This document shows, piece after piece, positions 44,297 to 56,600 of a stretch of DNA of 64,000 nucleotides. The number at the start of each line of letters is the position of its first letter. The stretch's first letter is position 1. Under the pieces are notes generated by a model, which saw nothing but the letters and a program-made list of their open reading frames with translations, was not told where the DNA came from and did no database searches. Source of the stretch: Ochotona curzoniae. Lineage: Eukaryota; Chordata; Mammalia; Lagomorpha; Ochotonidae. The position numbers and the translations under genes are program-made. The DNA lies in assembly GCF_017591425.1 (NCBI RefSeq), contig NW_024466599.1, forward strand, positions 27,504,001 through 27,568,000. Direction: 5' to 3'.

Positions 44297-44514
44297 AACT
44301 CAGCAGCTTTAAACAAGACATTGAATATTACTAAATGCTGAAGTCAAAGTGTCAGTATGAAGAGCGGATTAAGAAAGAGATGAGGTAAAGTTCTTTGGAA
44401 TAATAGCATAGGCTCTGTAAGAATTAGATGTAAGACTCAGACAAAGCCAGAAAGTGTGGAAGATAGAACAGGCTAAAGGTGGAAGGAGCTGGGTCTGGGT
44501 TCATATTTTAGAGG

Positions 44515-44665
44515 TCTCAAGTACCTGGGTTCCTGAGACCTCTGGTGAAAGAGCAGACTGCCTGCTTCAGCTGGTCCAGGCCTGTATGTCGCATGCATTT
44601 GGAGAGTGAACCAGTGGGTGGGAATTCTGTGTCTGTCTTCCCTTCCTGCTGCCTTTCAAGTGAGA
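44515..44665 (+). repeat. CSINE, 5' truncated
   Basis: Only the second half: CTCAAGTACCTGGGTTCCTG, then GGAGAGTGAACCAGTGGGTG and CTGCCTTTCAAGTGAG. Confidence 0.7.
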
Positions 44666-45924
44666 GAAATATTAAGGTAGAATACAAAAGTGTGTGTGTC
44701 ACTTAGGGAGCTCATTAACCATGCAGAATCACTCCATGTCAACCATTCCCTTTGAGAAGGATGTGATGAGTAACACAATCCGCATCTTAACCTTGGGAGA
44801 CTCCTGCAAGCACTCCAGACGGTTCCAAGCACTGACAGACACAACAGGACTCCTATGGTCCTGGATATATCTAGAGAAATCAGGGGAGAATTCAAAGAAG
44901 ATCTTTATTTTGAACTGACATTTGACAAACAAATGGAAACTTGCTAGGTGAATCAAGTGGGAAGGCAACCAGATGGGGTAATACAGGTAAACACAAAGGC
45001 ATGAAAGGACTTCACCAAAGCTTAGGAAATGTCACACGGTTTGGTGTGGTTGGAGCAGAAGGAAGTACAGTATAGGCACAGATGGCAGGTGATAAAAAAA
45101 TTCTGTATGCATGCTAAGAAGATCATAACTACATTTAAAGTATAGGGCCTAGGGAATTTCATCTTAAACAGTTCAGTTATGAAACTCTGGAATCACACAG
45201 TATCCATACTTTCAGGACAATAGTTTGTCTTAAAAGGAGCCTAGTTGGCTTTAAATTCATAGAATGAGAGAAGGAATGACAGTAGGAAAAGTTACCTTTC
45301 AGCAATGGTTCTTGGATTGTGTAGTATCTAAAATTAAATATTCAAAAACATGTACTTAAAAATCAAGCATACTGAATTAGAATGACCAAAAATAGAACAG
45401 TGTGCCCACATGATATGTATATAAACACAGGGTATACATATATAATTCCTAGTTCTTCCACTGACAGGTGCATATTAATATCTTAGAGATTATGATCACA
45501 TCCAGTGCCCAGATCTTAGTTTCTAATATTATCCAGTAAAAGAAACCAAGGTTTAACAAAGAATGGCTGGGGGAGCTAAAAACCCAGGCTTGTGGGTTTT
45601 GAGAACTGGCCAGCTGTTTTCATCTCTGAGAAGACCAATAGAAAAGAAACCATGGGATCAAATGTTAGTTACTTCTCAAGCCTTAGAGAGCCACTTTGAA
45701 AGGAAGGAGCTTTGAGAAAGTTCTCATGGTGCTACTCAAGGCCACTCTGGCTTTTAACTTCATTCTAACTGGTGTGGTGGAAGGTCCTCCAGATGAAGCA
45801 AGTACCATGTAGGATGCCTCAGCCAGTGCTGAACCCTGTGCATGATCAACGCAGGGACGTCACATTCCAGCACAACACAGCAATCAAGCTGTGAAGCAGC
45901 ACTCAGGAAGCAAGTCTCAGGGTT
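44666..45924. other. Intron 1, probable old repeat of unknown family
   Basis: Stretch 44880-45170 has the look of a eutherian repeat (CAAATGGAAACTTGCTAGGT, GGTTGGAGCAGAAGGAAGTA) that I could not place. The rest is ordinary. Confidence 0.35.
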
Positions 45925-46165
45925 AAGATCACTAAAATCCAAATGCAGTTTCTAAGTACAATATAATTAAACTAGAAATCAACAAAACAGCCAGAAAATT
46001 CCACAAGTACTTGGAGACTACAGACATAATTCTAAACCTAGGTCAAAGAAAACAAACAGCTTGAGCAGTAATGACCACACAGCATATCAGAACAGGTGGG
46101 ATGCTCTGGAAGTCATGCCTAAAGGGAAATTCTGTAGCTACATAGACTTAAATAAGAGTCATTAA
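45925..46165 (+). mobile_element. L1 ORF2 fragment
   Basis: AACTAGAAATCAACAAAACA, CTTGGAGACTACAGACATAA and CCTAAAGGGAAATTCTGTAG follow the order of L1 ORF2. Frames are broken. Confidence 0.7.
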
Positions 46166-46186
46166 CAACAACAACAACAACAAAAA
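46166..46186. repeat. (AAC)n microsatellite
   Basis: Six AAC repeats and an A run at the junction of the L1 fragment and the next CSINE. Confidence 0.85.
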
Positions 46187-46520
46187 GGATGGATCCAGCA
46201 TGATGGCTCAATGGTTAATCCTCCACCTTCAAGTACCAGCTTCCCATATGGGCACCAGTTCGTGTCCTGGCTGCTCCACTTTCCTTCCAGTTCCTTGCGT
46301 GTGGCCTGAGAAAGCATTAAAGGATGGCCAAATGCTTTGGGACCCTGTACCTATGTGGAAGACCCTGAAGAAACTCCTGGCTACTGGCTTCAAATCAGCT
46401 TAGCTCTAGCTGTTGTGGTCTCTAGGGGAATGAGCCAGTAGAAAGATCTTTCTCTCTCTCTTCTCTGTAAATCGGTCTTTCCAATAAAAATAAATAGAAT
46501 CTTAAAAAAAAAAAAAAAAA
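46187..46520 (+). repeat. CSINE
   Basis: From GGATCCAGCATGATGGCTCA to AATAAAAATAAATAGAATC and a long A run. Confidence 0.92.
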
Positions 46521-46529
46521 GAATAAAGA

Positions 46530-46853
46530 ATGGCTGGGGCTTTCATGATGGCTCATTTGGCTAATCCTCCTTCAAGTACCAGCATCCTGTGTGGGCACAG
46601 TTTCATGTCCTAGCTGCTCTGCTTCCCATCCAGCTCCCTGCTTAAGGCCTGGGGAAGCAGCAGTGATTGGCCCAAAGCCTTGGGACCCTTCACCCATGTG
46701 GGAAACTTGGAAGAAGTTCCTGGCTCCTGACTTTGGATAGGCTCAGCTTTGGCTGTTGTGGCCACTTGAGGAGTGAGCCATGAATGGAAGATCTGTCTCT
46801 CCTCTCTGTAAACCTGCCTTTCCAATAAATAAATAAATCTTAAGAAAAACAAA
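46530..46853 (+). repeat. CSINE, tandem to the previous copy
   Basis: From GGCTGGGGCTTTCATGATGG to AATAAATAAATAAATC. It inserted in or beside the A tail of the previous copy and shares its subtype. Confidence 0.9.
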
Positions 46854-47299
46854 CAAACAAACAAAAAGAATGGCTTGTCCTACATCTGGGGAAGGGGATA
46901 TACAAAAAGGAGCCTAGAGTGTCTTGTAGGATCAGAAAGCAGAGATGTGCTTAGAAAACCAAAGGATAAGGATATACCATAGCCCAGCAGGGAGGAAATC
47001 AAAGAAGGAATAAAAGATGTGAGAGGAACTATTGAAGAGGAAAAAACTGAGCAATAGTGTAAATGACATTCATAATCTAGAATATAAGATACCTGAGTCC
47101 ACAATGTTAATATGCACAGATATATGAAACATACACATTTCCTAAATAAACATCCTTGTATTTACATATATGCCCCTCAATCTTTTCCACATCCTTGGGA
47201 AGCAAGCTGGTGGGAATGATGGGCAGCACCTCATCAGAAAGTCACGGAAGAGGGTAGAATCTGCCTAGTCGGTGATCAAGGTTATCATCAAGACACGGA
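46854..47299. other. Intron 1, no feature recognised
   Basis: Begins with an AAAC repeat from the CSINE tail. The remainder is unassigned. Confidence 0.5.
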
Positions 47300-47740
47300 C
47301 TCAGCACGAACCCTTGGATGTGCTGTGGTGAAAAGGTCACAGGTGCCAAAAACCCACGACCTCAGTACAACTGTAAGAAAAACAGGAACAAACCAAAATT
47401 GAGAGGAATTCTTAGAAAAAAAAAATCAGACTGCTGCTTTTCACAGTGGTCAGAGATAAAGTCTGAGCAACCACGAGAGGACAGGGAGATGACAAATCAT
47501 ACTGAATGGATCTTATGGCAGGAAAAGGCTAATGGGGAGAAAGTAGAGAGAAGTGAGCAAGGTGCCCATGTTAGGACATAGCGATACCGCAGTAGTAACA
47601 CTGCCTTCTTACTGTGACAACTGTACTCTGGTGTCACAGCGTAAGGGGAAACTGGGTGGAATATTTGGGAATTCTCTGAACTACCTTTGCAACTTTTTTT
47701 GTGAATGTAAATATCTACAAGGAAATTTACGGCCTTCCAA
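47300..47740 (+). repeat. Old eutherian interspersed repeat, family not assigned
   Basis: The order CCTCAGTACAACTGTAAGAA, AAACCAAAATTGAGAGGAAT, GGGGAAACTGGGTGGAATAT and CTACCTTTGCAACTTTTTTT is a pattern I know from many mammalian loci, but I cannot name the family. Confidence 0.5.
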
Positions 47741-48145
47741 GTCAACAATAGGGGAAAAAGGGGGGAGGGGGAAAGATTTTATTATAAACACAAGGTTAAG
47801 AATTAGAGGTGGTGGGGACAATAAAACACCCCTGAGAAGAAGGAAAAAATTTTTCTTAAGTCTGTACTTTGAGAAACACTAAATACATTTAAAAATCAGT
47901 GGGATAATCATCAAGGAAAAAAAGACAAAGGAAGACTACTACATAAACAAATGAATGGCGTAATCTCAATATAAGAGAATTTTAAAAAGATAAAACTATG
48001 AAAAACTTCACAGCCGAGTTTTTGAACATTTAGGTTAGGTAAATAAATGCCAAAAAAACTGCAAATTACCGGAACTGACTCAAAAAGACAAACATTCCTA
48101 ATGGTTCTTTAATCATCAGAGAATTGTATCAAGAGAATTTTACAG
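47741..48145. other. Intron 1, no feature recognised
   Basis: Purine-rich, AT-rich sequence. Confidence 0.5.
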
Positions 48146-48424
48146 GGCCAGTGCTATTGCAGAGAGGTACGTCCTGCCAGTGACACCAGCGACCCTGATC
48201 AGGCTGCAGGCTGGAGTCCTGGTTACTCTGCGTCTGATCCAGCTAAGGCAACTAGGAAAGTAGCAGAGGGCGATTCACATACTTGAGCCCCTGACACCCA
48301 AGGGGGGACCCAGGTGGAGCTCCAGGCTTTGGCTTCGCTTTCATGTATCTCCAGCCTTTTGGAGAATCAGCAAATGGAAAAGCTCTGTCTCTGCCTTTCA
48401 GATAAATAAATGTTTAAACTTTGT
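48146..48424 (+). repeat. CSINE, older subtype
   Basis: Starts GGGCCAGTGCTATTGCAGAG and ends CAGATAAATAAATGTTTAAA. Confidence 0.85.
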
Positions 48425-48524
48425 AAAAGAGGAGGGAATCTTATGGTACAAATTGAATTTTATTTAAAGTTTACTAGCGGACAGATTAAAATCTAAGTCA
48501 AAAAAGCTCAAGAAAATGGTTAAA

Positions 48525-48594
48525 TGGAGCTCATATGGGATGTTGGTGTCTCAGGCAGAGTTTAAACCCACTATGCCATATACCACCTGCCCCC
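48525..48594 (-). repeat. CSINE head fragment
   Basis: ATATGGGATGTTGGTGTCTC then AACCCACTATGCCATATACC is a reverse-complement CSINE head without the body. Confidence 0.6.
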
Positions 48595-48827
48595 TCTCTT
48601 TGCCTTTAAATTAATTCTTTTAAAAAGCATGCAGCATTCTCTTTGCTCTTAGAATAATTCCCACTATAGACAAGCAAATCACTTTGTTTATACTGACCTA
48701 GAGTATACACTTTATCTGATATGTTCATGTCATCAACCTCAAGTGCAACAGTGTTCAAGTTAGCTTGATTTTTGGAAAGTGTTAAGATTAAATGTGAATT
48801 GAAAATTCATAAAATCTTTACATGGGA

Positions 48828-49168
48828 CCAGCATTGTGGCCTGGTGGGTAACTGCTGCCCGTGGCACTAGTGTCCTGTGTGGATGCCAGTTCATATCCCA
48901 GCTGCTCCACCTCCAATCCAACACCCTGCTGGTAGCCTAAGAAAAGCAGTGGGATCATGGGAATGAGAGTCTGGGCCCCTGCACCCAAATGGGCACCCTG
49001 GATGGGACTCCTGGGTCCTGACTTGGGCCTGGTGAGGGAGGCCCTGACTACTGTGGCTGTCTTGGAGGTGAACCAGCAGCTACAAGATTCTCTTTCTCAC
49101 TCTCTCCTTCCCTCTCTCCCTCCTTCCCTCCCTGTAACTCTTTATAAATAGCCAAATAAGTTAAAACA
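48828..49168 (+). repeat. CSINE
   Basis: From GGACCAGCATTGTGGCCTGG through an expanded TCCC-rich block to TTTATAAATAGCCAAATAAG. Confidence 0.85.
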
Positions 49169-49333
49169 AAAACTAATGGTTATAAAGTTATAAACACAAA
49201 ATTCTAAGAAGTCTAATTTCTACTGCTGTCTTCTGTTCTCTATATACTTCCTCCCATTTTCCCAACAACTTCATGTGTACATGCATGTATGTGTGTTCTA
49301 CAGTATGACAAATTCTGTTACTGCTTTGGTTTT

Positions 49334-49666
49334 TTCTTTTTTAAAGATTTATTTTTTATTATTTTTTTATTGGAAAGGCGGATATACAGAGAGGAGAGAC
49401 AGAGAGGAAGATCTTCTGTCCGATGATTCACTCCCAAAGTGAGCGCAACGGCTGATACTATGCCGATCCGAAGCCAGGAGCCTCTCCCGGGTCTCCCACG
49501 CGGGTGCAGGTTCCCAAAGCTTTGGGCCATCCTTGACTGCTTTCCCGGGCCACAGGCAGGGAGCTGGAAGGGAAGCGGGGCTGCCGGGATAGAACTGGCG
49601 CCCATATGGGATCCCGGGCATGCAAGGCGAGGACCTTAACCACTGCGCCACCGCGCCGGGCCCTAT
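49334..49666 (-). repeat. Young full-length CSINE with 12-base target duplication
   Basis: On the minus strand it starts GGGCCCGGCGCGGTGGCGCA and keeps many CpGs, an A-box-like and a B-box-like motif. The direct repeat TGCTTTGGTTTT lies at 49322-49333 and 49667-49678. It is nearly the same sequence as the copy at 19624-19956. Confidence 0.95.
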
Positions 49667-49678
49667 TGCTTTGGTTTT

Positions 49679-50229
49679 AATAAGCCAATAGATATCCATA
49701 CTTTTAAGAGTTACTTAAATAAATGAAACCATACCATAAAAATGTATTTTAAAAAGAAAAAGGTTAAGGCCAATGACACGGACCTGGGGTTCAATCACAC
49801 ACTCACTGGTAACACCAGCAGCAGCCAAGGGTGGATTAAAGCCCCCAACAGAGGGTACACAGAGGAGCAGAGAGGGTCAGATGAAATAAGAGGGAGACGC
49901 TGAAGACAGCCAAGAGGAGCAGGAACAGACCGGGTACACTGACTGTAAGAAGTCAAAGGAGACGTGAACTTCAGCAGCCAGGATGTGGGCTGCAAATGCT
50001 GTAACACTCAAGCAGGATTTTAAGAAAATCAATAAATGCGGCAATTAGCACGTAACTGGCAGCCTTTGTGACAGTATGAACAGAGTGCTGGTTCAGAATC
50101 CACATTACACAGAATTGAGAGTAAATGGGAAGAAAGAGGGTATAAGTGAGATCCTGCACGCATTCTCACACAGCTGTAGCAGTGTCTCCACGGCTTGCTC
50201 CTTCTGAACAATCTACTTTTTTTTAATAT
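49679..50229. other. Intron 1, no feature recognised
   Basis: Mixed-composition sequence with no assigned repeat. Confidence 0.5.
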
Positions 50230-50283
50230 ATGCAGTATGTATGTGTATGTGTGTGTGTGTATATAAATATATGTATATATATA
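50230..50283. repeat. TG/TA microsatellite
   Basis: TATG, TG and TATA dinucleotide runs, followed by the T-rich tail of a CSINE. Confidence 0.85.
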
Positions 50284-50518
50284 TATTTTTTTTTTTTGAA
50301 AGGCAAACTCACAGAGAGAAGGAGAGAGATTTTCCATCTGCCGAGCCACTCCCCAAATGGCTCCTCTGACCCAAAGCCGTCAGTCATCCTCCATTGCTTT
50401 CCCAGGCCATAAGCAAGAGAGCTGGATCAGAAGTGGAGCAGCCAGGACAAGAACTGGTGACCACATGGGATGTCATGCCACAGAGAGAGGATTAGTATGC
50501 TATGCCACTGTGCCACCT
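50284..50518 (-). repeat. CSINE with internal deletion
   Basis: Reverse-complement element. About 70 bases of the central body are missing between TGGCTCCTCTGACCC and CATCCTCCATTGC. Confidence 0.85.
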
Positions 50519-50760
50519 ATTGTCTCTTAAATGTCACCTCCTCAGAGAGGCCACCCTCAGACAGTTTTCCAAAAGCACTCCTTCCTTGTCTCTCAGATCC
50601 TCGTTCTTCATTCTATTTACTGTTATCTGAAACCACACTATTCCGTTTCTACTTGCTGACTTTCCCTTATTAGAATATAAAACCCATTTGCAATCTCCCA
50701 GAATCTACAGAATTTCCTAGCACTGCTGTGGCTGGTTGGTTAAATGATTAAGAAACAAAA
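50519..50760 (+). repeat. L2 LINE 3' region
   Basis: AAATGTCACCTCCTCAGAGA, then TCTATTTACTGTTATCTGAA, then TTAGAATATAAAACCCATTT are in L2 3' order. Confidence 0.7.
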
Positions 50761-51387
50761 CACATGAAACAGAAAGCTCATATTTGTTAAGAAAGTAAAA
50801 GATCCCCAAAATTTGATATAAAATTATTATACCTGATACAAAATCCCTGCCATTAATCTCAAAACTCCTCACAAGCAACCAAAAATTCCCTTCCAACTGA
50901 ATACAAAAATCTATCTCTACTTTCTATGATTTAATCTATTTTCTCTCAAGTACTACCAGACAGTTTGGGAAAAAAAAAGTACCACTATTTATAAGCTCTA
51001 TTTTAACTACTAGTCTCATTGTCTACTTTTACATATTCTATAAATATTCAGTTTTCCATCTGCATAAGGGTTAAATTAACTGTTGCTCTTTGCCCTGCAC
51101 TCATTGCCAGCTTCCCAGGTCCTTAACCTGAAATCCCTGGACTCTGCCCGCTCTACATAAACTGAAGGGTGCCTGTGCACGGCGGACCACCAAAACCCGA
51201 GGCATCAGGATGCTCAAGGTAGCCCGTGTGCCATGCTATACAAACTGCCATTCCTGCAAAGTCAAGGGAAGATGGAAAAAGACTTGGGTTTAAATAACCA
51301 ACAAAAGCTAAGTGTCATTTCTCTTTTACTAGCTCGCTGCCTCCTCCCTGAGTCCCTTATTCCAGACTGGCATCCTGGCTCACAAGC
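50761..51387. other. Intron 1, no feature recognised
   Basis: AT-rich then mixed sequence before the MER5 element. Confidence 0.5.
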
Positions 51388-51575
51388 AGGGGTCTTCACC
51401 TTCGGCATTACTGACATGTCTTTTGTGGGGCTGCCCTGTGCACAGAGCAGGGCTGAGCAGCATGCTTGGCCTCCAAACACAAACCACCATTGGCAGCTTC
51501 CTCCAAGCTGTCTCCAGTCACTGCCAAAAGACCACTTGGTGGGCAAAACCCAAGCTGACAGAATTGGTGGTCTAG
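51388..51575 (+). mobile_element. MER5-type DNA transposon (hAT-Charlie) fossil
   Basis: CAGGGGTCTTCACCTTCGGC, then GGGGCTGCCCTGTGCACAGA, then AGCAGCATGCTTGGCCTCC, then AAGCTGTCTCCAGTCACTGC and GGTGGGCAAAACCC follow MER5A/B order. It is non-autonomous. Confidence 0.8.
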
Positions 51576-53389
51576 AAAAACATACCTTTCCTTGCCTTTT
51601 CACAGTCCCCCGTATGCAAATGGATTTCCTCTCTACCATAAATTGTCTGGAATAAAAACACAATCGCTTAACATTTCATAACTTTTTCTCAACCTAACCC
51701 AGCAGTCCTCCTCTCTACAGTTGATGATTTTTTACAATTATCCCTTTGTGTTTCCACAACATGAATTCATTTATAACCCAATGTTTAAAAATAACTAAGT
51801 ACACACACATACAGACATACCTTACATATCTACCACACATAAAGAAACTGCACTTTTTGAAATCGCACTTTTGTGAGGAGACAGGTGCAATACTTTAAAA
51901 TTTGTTCAATCTACAGAAATGACAGAAAATTGCAAATAAAATCTTCTTACACTAGGTATTCAAAAACAAAAACATCCTATGCCACTCAAATTTCAAAACT
52001 GCAAGGTATTTACTGGTTAGTACCAATAAACGATGTGGTGTACTTTCACTTCTACCAGGACAGGACGACAGGGTCAGCCAGACCCAGGGATGATCAGATG
52101 TTTCTGACTGCAATGCCATTGCCAAGTGTAACAGGTTCCATCCAGGAATCCTTGTTCCACCTTCAAAATCAGAGATGTGCTCTGCTAGTAGGTTTTAACT
52201 AGATCAAGACTCAACAAATACTTAACTTGTTTGCTAAGAAGCCAAAGAAAAGCAAGCACAAAAGCAGAGACAGAACTGTGCAGAGAAACAGCACACCAGC
52301 CCGGGACTGGAGCTGAGTCGGCAGAAGGGCTGCAGATGAGATAGGGAGAGCAGAGGCAGGGGCGCTTCCGACTCGGACTCCGGCTGTGCTAGGCTGGCAC
52401 TTAGGGAAAGCCAGTGTCGTTCCAGCTTATTTACAGGATACAGTGCTACCTTTTACTGCAGGGAAGCAAAAGTTGGTCACTGTGGTTACAAATTCCATGT
52501 GACAATTAATCTTCGAGAAACATTCATGGGGCATGTAAAAAAAAAAAATTTCATAGATCTACCAGAGCTGTTCAAGGTCCTTTCCCTTTTCAAACATCTG
52601 TATGCATGAAGTTGGATTTTCATCATAAGTAGATTTCAACTAAAACAGGGTATCACCACTGATGAAATGCCAAGGAAATATGAGATACAGGCTTTGGTCT
52701 AGTAAGCCAAATATTAAAGACATGTGCAAAAATGTAAAGCATTACAAGTTAAACCTTGTTTTGAAAAAGTTATTTTAATAAAAATGTTATTTTTGATAGT
52801 ATATACTATATTCAAGTTTTTAAAAAATAAATCTGAATACTGTAAAATTTTCTTTCCTTAAAAATGAGTACTATTACCCATAAAAGCAGCATTGTTTGGG
52901 AGTCTCAAATTTTTTAGAGTATGAGAGGACTCCTTGTTGAGTCAACTACAAAAAAATTTTCCCCTTCCACCTACCAAATCATAATCCTATTAACTCACTG
53001 GTTTTTCAAAACGTGGGAGAGGGTCCCAAGAGGAGTCATCACTCAACTGGATCTCACCTGGCTCAGGCGAGGGTGCTGTCTCCAGCCCCGGCCTTGTCAC
53101 TCTGTGAAGGCTGCCAAAGGTGTTCCCTGAAACTTGTATCAAACTTACTCATAGTTTCATTCAGAAAGACTATCTCAACATGATCACCTTCAAGTTCACC
53201 CTCCAGTAGACATCAGAAGTGCGGTGTTCTATACAAAGAGAATCACAAACTTCTTTGAATCTTTCTTATAAAGAACTCTGAGGTCCCTGAGGATGTCTAA
53301 GAATCCCAGCTTGAGAAAATACTGAGGATTGGTGGATGGGGAGAAATCAGTCTAAACAGGCCTTTCAGTGTAAGAGAACAGGAAAAAAA
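51576..53389. other. Intron 1, about 1.8 kb without recognised features
   Basis: AT-rich sequence with GC-richer patches near 52060-52180, 52290-52420 and 53030-53120. A 109-codon open frame at 51873-52202 does not resemble a known protein. Confidence 0.5.
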
Positions 53390-53965
53390 TCACAGTTCAA
53401 GGATGGCTTGATCCAGTGAGAAAGGGGAGGCAGATTTCCCAGGGTCCCAGGAGATCCAAGCATTCTGTAGCTTCTGATTCAAGTTCTTCAGGCTACATTC
53501 AAAAATTGGTATTTGAGTGCAAGTGCCAGAGCCGAGCCTCCTCAGAGGCTTAGATGGAGCAGTGGAGAGCATGACCAGGTGTACATGGAGGATATGGCAG
53601 TCCATCAGAACTTGCAGAGGAAACCTGGCTCCACGACAGAGCACAGAACAAATCAATCAACTACCCCAGCCATATGTTGGCAGTGCGAAACTGGGCAAAT
53701 GGACACTCTAAGGTGGACTATGTCAATCAGGGGATTCTGCAGCAATTTCATCGTGCTTGGAATGGCGAGACTGGCAGCAACACATAAATGTTGAACTATC
53801 AAAACCACTTGAACAAGACCCTCGGAATATGCCCCACATTGGGGACCTGGGATAGGTGGGAGGCTGGGTGGGGCTTCTCCCTTTATCTCCCCCTTTACCC
53901 CAGATACAGAAAAAAAAATGTGGAAATAATAGTCTGACCCACTTAAAAAAATAAATATAAAAAAA
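53390..53965 (+). mobile_element. Unclassified retroelement 3' end (family X)
   Basis: About 575 bases ending in CCAGATACAGAAAAAAAAAT and an A-rich stretch. Shared blocks (GCAGTGGAGAGCATGACCAG and CCCCACATTGGGG) recur in opposite orientation in 54775-55379, so the two are copies of one family. It may be a lagomorph L1 3' region; I could not name it. Confidence 0.5.
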
Positions 53966-54227
53966 GATAAAATGTGGAGAAAATGGAATCTTCACACAGA
54001 CAATGGGAATATAAAATGGTAAGGCGGGCAACTTGGAAAATCATCTATTAGCTCCTCAAGAAGAGAATTACCACACAACACATAAGTTCCTTTCCAAGAG
54101 AAATGAAAAATTATTACTCAAAATGTGTCCACAAATGTTTACAATAGCATTAATTTTAATAGCCAAAGAGTAAAAACATTTCAAATATCCACTTGTTAAT
54201 AATGAATAAAATACACTATATTCATAC
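53966..54227 (+). mobile_element. Old L1 3' region
   Basis: GGAGAAAATGGAATCTTCAC, GCTCCTCAAGAAGAGAATTA, CCACAAATGTTTACAATAGC and ATCCACTTGTTAATAATGAA are in the order of L1 ORF2 end and 3' region. Confidence 0.75.
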
Positions 54228-54504
54228 TACAGTGAGAAAGAGAAACACAGAGAAAGTTATCTGCTGGTTTACTCCCCAAGTGGCCACAAGAACCAGAGCT
54301 GAGCCAGTCTGAAGCCAGGAGCCTGGAGTGTCTTATAGATCTCCAACACAGGTGCAGGGTCCCAAGGCTTTGGGCCATCCTTGACTGCTTTCCCAGGCCA
54401 CAAGCAGGGAGCTGGATGGGAAGTAGAGCAGCTAGAACATGAACTGGTACCCTATGGGATCCTGCAGCATGTAAGGCGACACTAGTCTATTGCACTGGGC
54501 CCCC
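54228..54504 (-). repeat. CSINE
   Basis: Reverse-complement element without a clear tail. The head ends near GCACTGGGCCCC. Confidence 0.88.
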
Positions 54505-54774
54505 TAACAGCATTTTAAGGTACTCAGTGCTTTTGCTTTGAATGTGTGGGTACAGAAACATTCAATTTTTCTCTTCCAGTGGAGACTTTGTTTCCAAAAC
54601 TTTATTTGCTATGAAGAATTAAGTACAGCTATTACTGCCACCAAAAAAGGTAGTTTCATTATAAAAAAGTTTTAACAAAACTTTCTAAATTAATTCTATT
54701 TCCACAACTCAATACAACTTCAGCTGAAAGTTATTTTTTAATTAAATTTTTAATTTTCTTTCTAACATTGAAAC

Positions 54775-55379
54775 TGATGAGAGGGATGAATGCTCATGTT
54801 GGCCATCAATCAGTATAGGGAGGGTTGAGTACGGAGGAAGGTGGGTGGGACAAATGTTTCAGATTTCTTTTTTTCTCTGTGTCTGAATGGGAGGAAACTA
54901 TATCAGCACATGGGGATAGGAGATGGTCGTTTGATGTTGCCTTAGAGACCCCAATGTGGGGAAGAGTGTTTATAGGATGCCACTTGAATTGTTTTCATCG
55001 TTCCGAGTCATTGTCAGCTTCATTGCACCAGGGTTGAGAAAATCTTTCCAAGGTCGCTAACTCCAACTTAGTGCATGCACTAACACAAGAACATATTGGA
55101 AAACTTGGCCAAAAGAATTGTCCATCCTGTTCTGCTTTCCATCCTCTGATGAGGCAGTGGACATCCCCTGTGGGCCTAGATGGGCTGTCATTTCCCCCAT
55201 GTGCAGAGCTGGTCATGCTGTCCACTGCACATGCATCAGCAATTAAGGAAGCCAAGTCCCAATACATACACTCCAATGTCAGGACACACATCCTGTGATT
55301 TTCCCTGTGGCCAAGGTCTGAGTCCAGCAGTCCAGTCAGGGAGTTCCCTCAAAAAAATCTCACCTGAGTGACCTCAGAT
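54775..55379 (-). mobile_element. Unclassified retroelement 3' end (family X), inverted copy
   Basis: On the minus strand the sequence runs from the monomer array to a terminus near 54775 next to a T/A-rich stretch. It shares GCAGTGGACAGCATGACCAG and CCCCACATTGGGG with the copy at 53390-53965, but is quite diverged from it. Confidence 0.5.
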
Positions 55380-56600
55380 TTGACTCTTGGGAGCACCAGC
55401 AGTGCAGCATCACACTTGGTCTGTCACGTGTACCAGCCAATGAGCATGTGGTGGATGCAGCTGCCTGGTCAGTTCCACCCCAGCCCTATATCTCACACAA
55501 ACCAATGTGTGCTGCAGCCCAGCCCAGCCAGCCCACCACAGACCCAATCCTCGCACATACCACCAGGGGTCGCAGCTTATTGGGCGACCCCCAATAATTC
55601 CCACTAGACCCATCCCCAGCCCCAGTTTTTGCGTATGCCACCAGCTTCTGCTGCAGTCTATCCTGGCCCAGTCCATATCACATCGAGCTCTCATACGTGT
55701 GGATGCTGCAGCTTAGCTCAGGCTGACCCACCCACCCATCGCCTATGCTGACAGGCACTGCTGCCTGATCTAGACTGGCCCACCACCAGCCCTGGTTCTT
55801 GTGCTCACTAGTAATAGTTACAGCCTAGCAGGGGAGTATCCACAGTTCTCCTGCCAGGCATGTTCTCAGGCCTGGATCTTGTACCTGCTAGTTGGGGTGG
55901 GGAGTACTGTGATTCAGCCTAATATGACTCATACCCAGTCCTGGTGCTTAACAGGTAGTACTGCAGCATTGCTCAGCTGGACCACACCCATTCTGGCTCT
56001 TGCGCATGCCAGCAGGTGCAGCTGCCTAGCCCAGCCTGACCCACCCCTAGTCCCAGCTCTCATGTTCACCAGTCAAAGCAGCAGCCCAGCATGGGGATAT
56101 CTGAGGTTCCTCTATTAGGCCTGCTCCAAGCTGTCAGGCCCACTCCCAGCCCTGGATCTCATGAGTGCCAATAGGTGCTGTGATCCAGTCTAAAATGACC
56201 CACCCCTAGTCTTGGCATTCACGTGCTACAACCTGTCTCAGTCTAGCCTGCATCCAGCTCCAGCTCTCACAGGGGGGGTGCAGCAGCCTAGCCCAGCCTG
56301 GCCCACTCCAAGCCCTCATGCAACTGGCAGGTATTGTGGTTCGACCTGACCTGGCTTGCTCTTACTTATGCCAATGTGTGCTGTGGACTGCTGTTGCCCA
56401 GCTAGCCCCCACACCCAGCTCACACGTATGCCAACAGGTTCTGCAGCCCACTCTGTCTAGCCTGCTCCCAGTCCCAGCTCTTATACTTACCTGCAGGAGC
56501 TGTAGCCTAGCAGAGGAGTTCCCCAAATTCCCCTATAGGCTTGCTCCCATCCCAAATCTCCTATGTGCCAGCGAGGTACCCGACCACACAGGATACCTGA
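55380..56600 (-). repeat. GC-rich degenerate monomer array, minus-oriented arm
   Basis: Tandem monomers of about 50-60 bases, each containing a version of GCAGCCTAGCCCAGCCTGRC then CCCAGTCCCAGCTCTCA on the plus strand. A longer variant with a GGGGAGTTCCCCAAATTCCC-like palindromic block appears near 55823, 56083 and 56505. Many short open frames are by-products of the repeat. Confidence 0.85.

Noticed and set aside
49367..49699. 110-codon open frame and its overlapping partners
   Set aside because: Translation of a young CSINE. The same peptide phrases (for example PGSPxSLPAPCLWPGKAV) recur in every CSINE copy.
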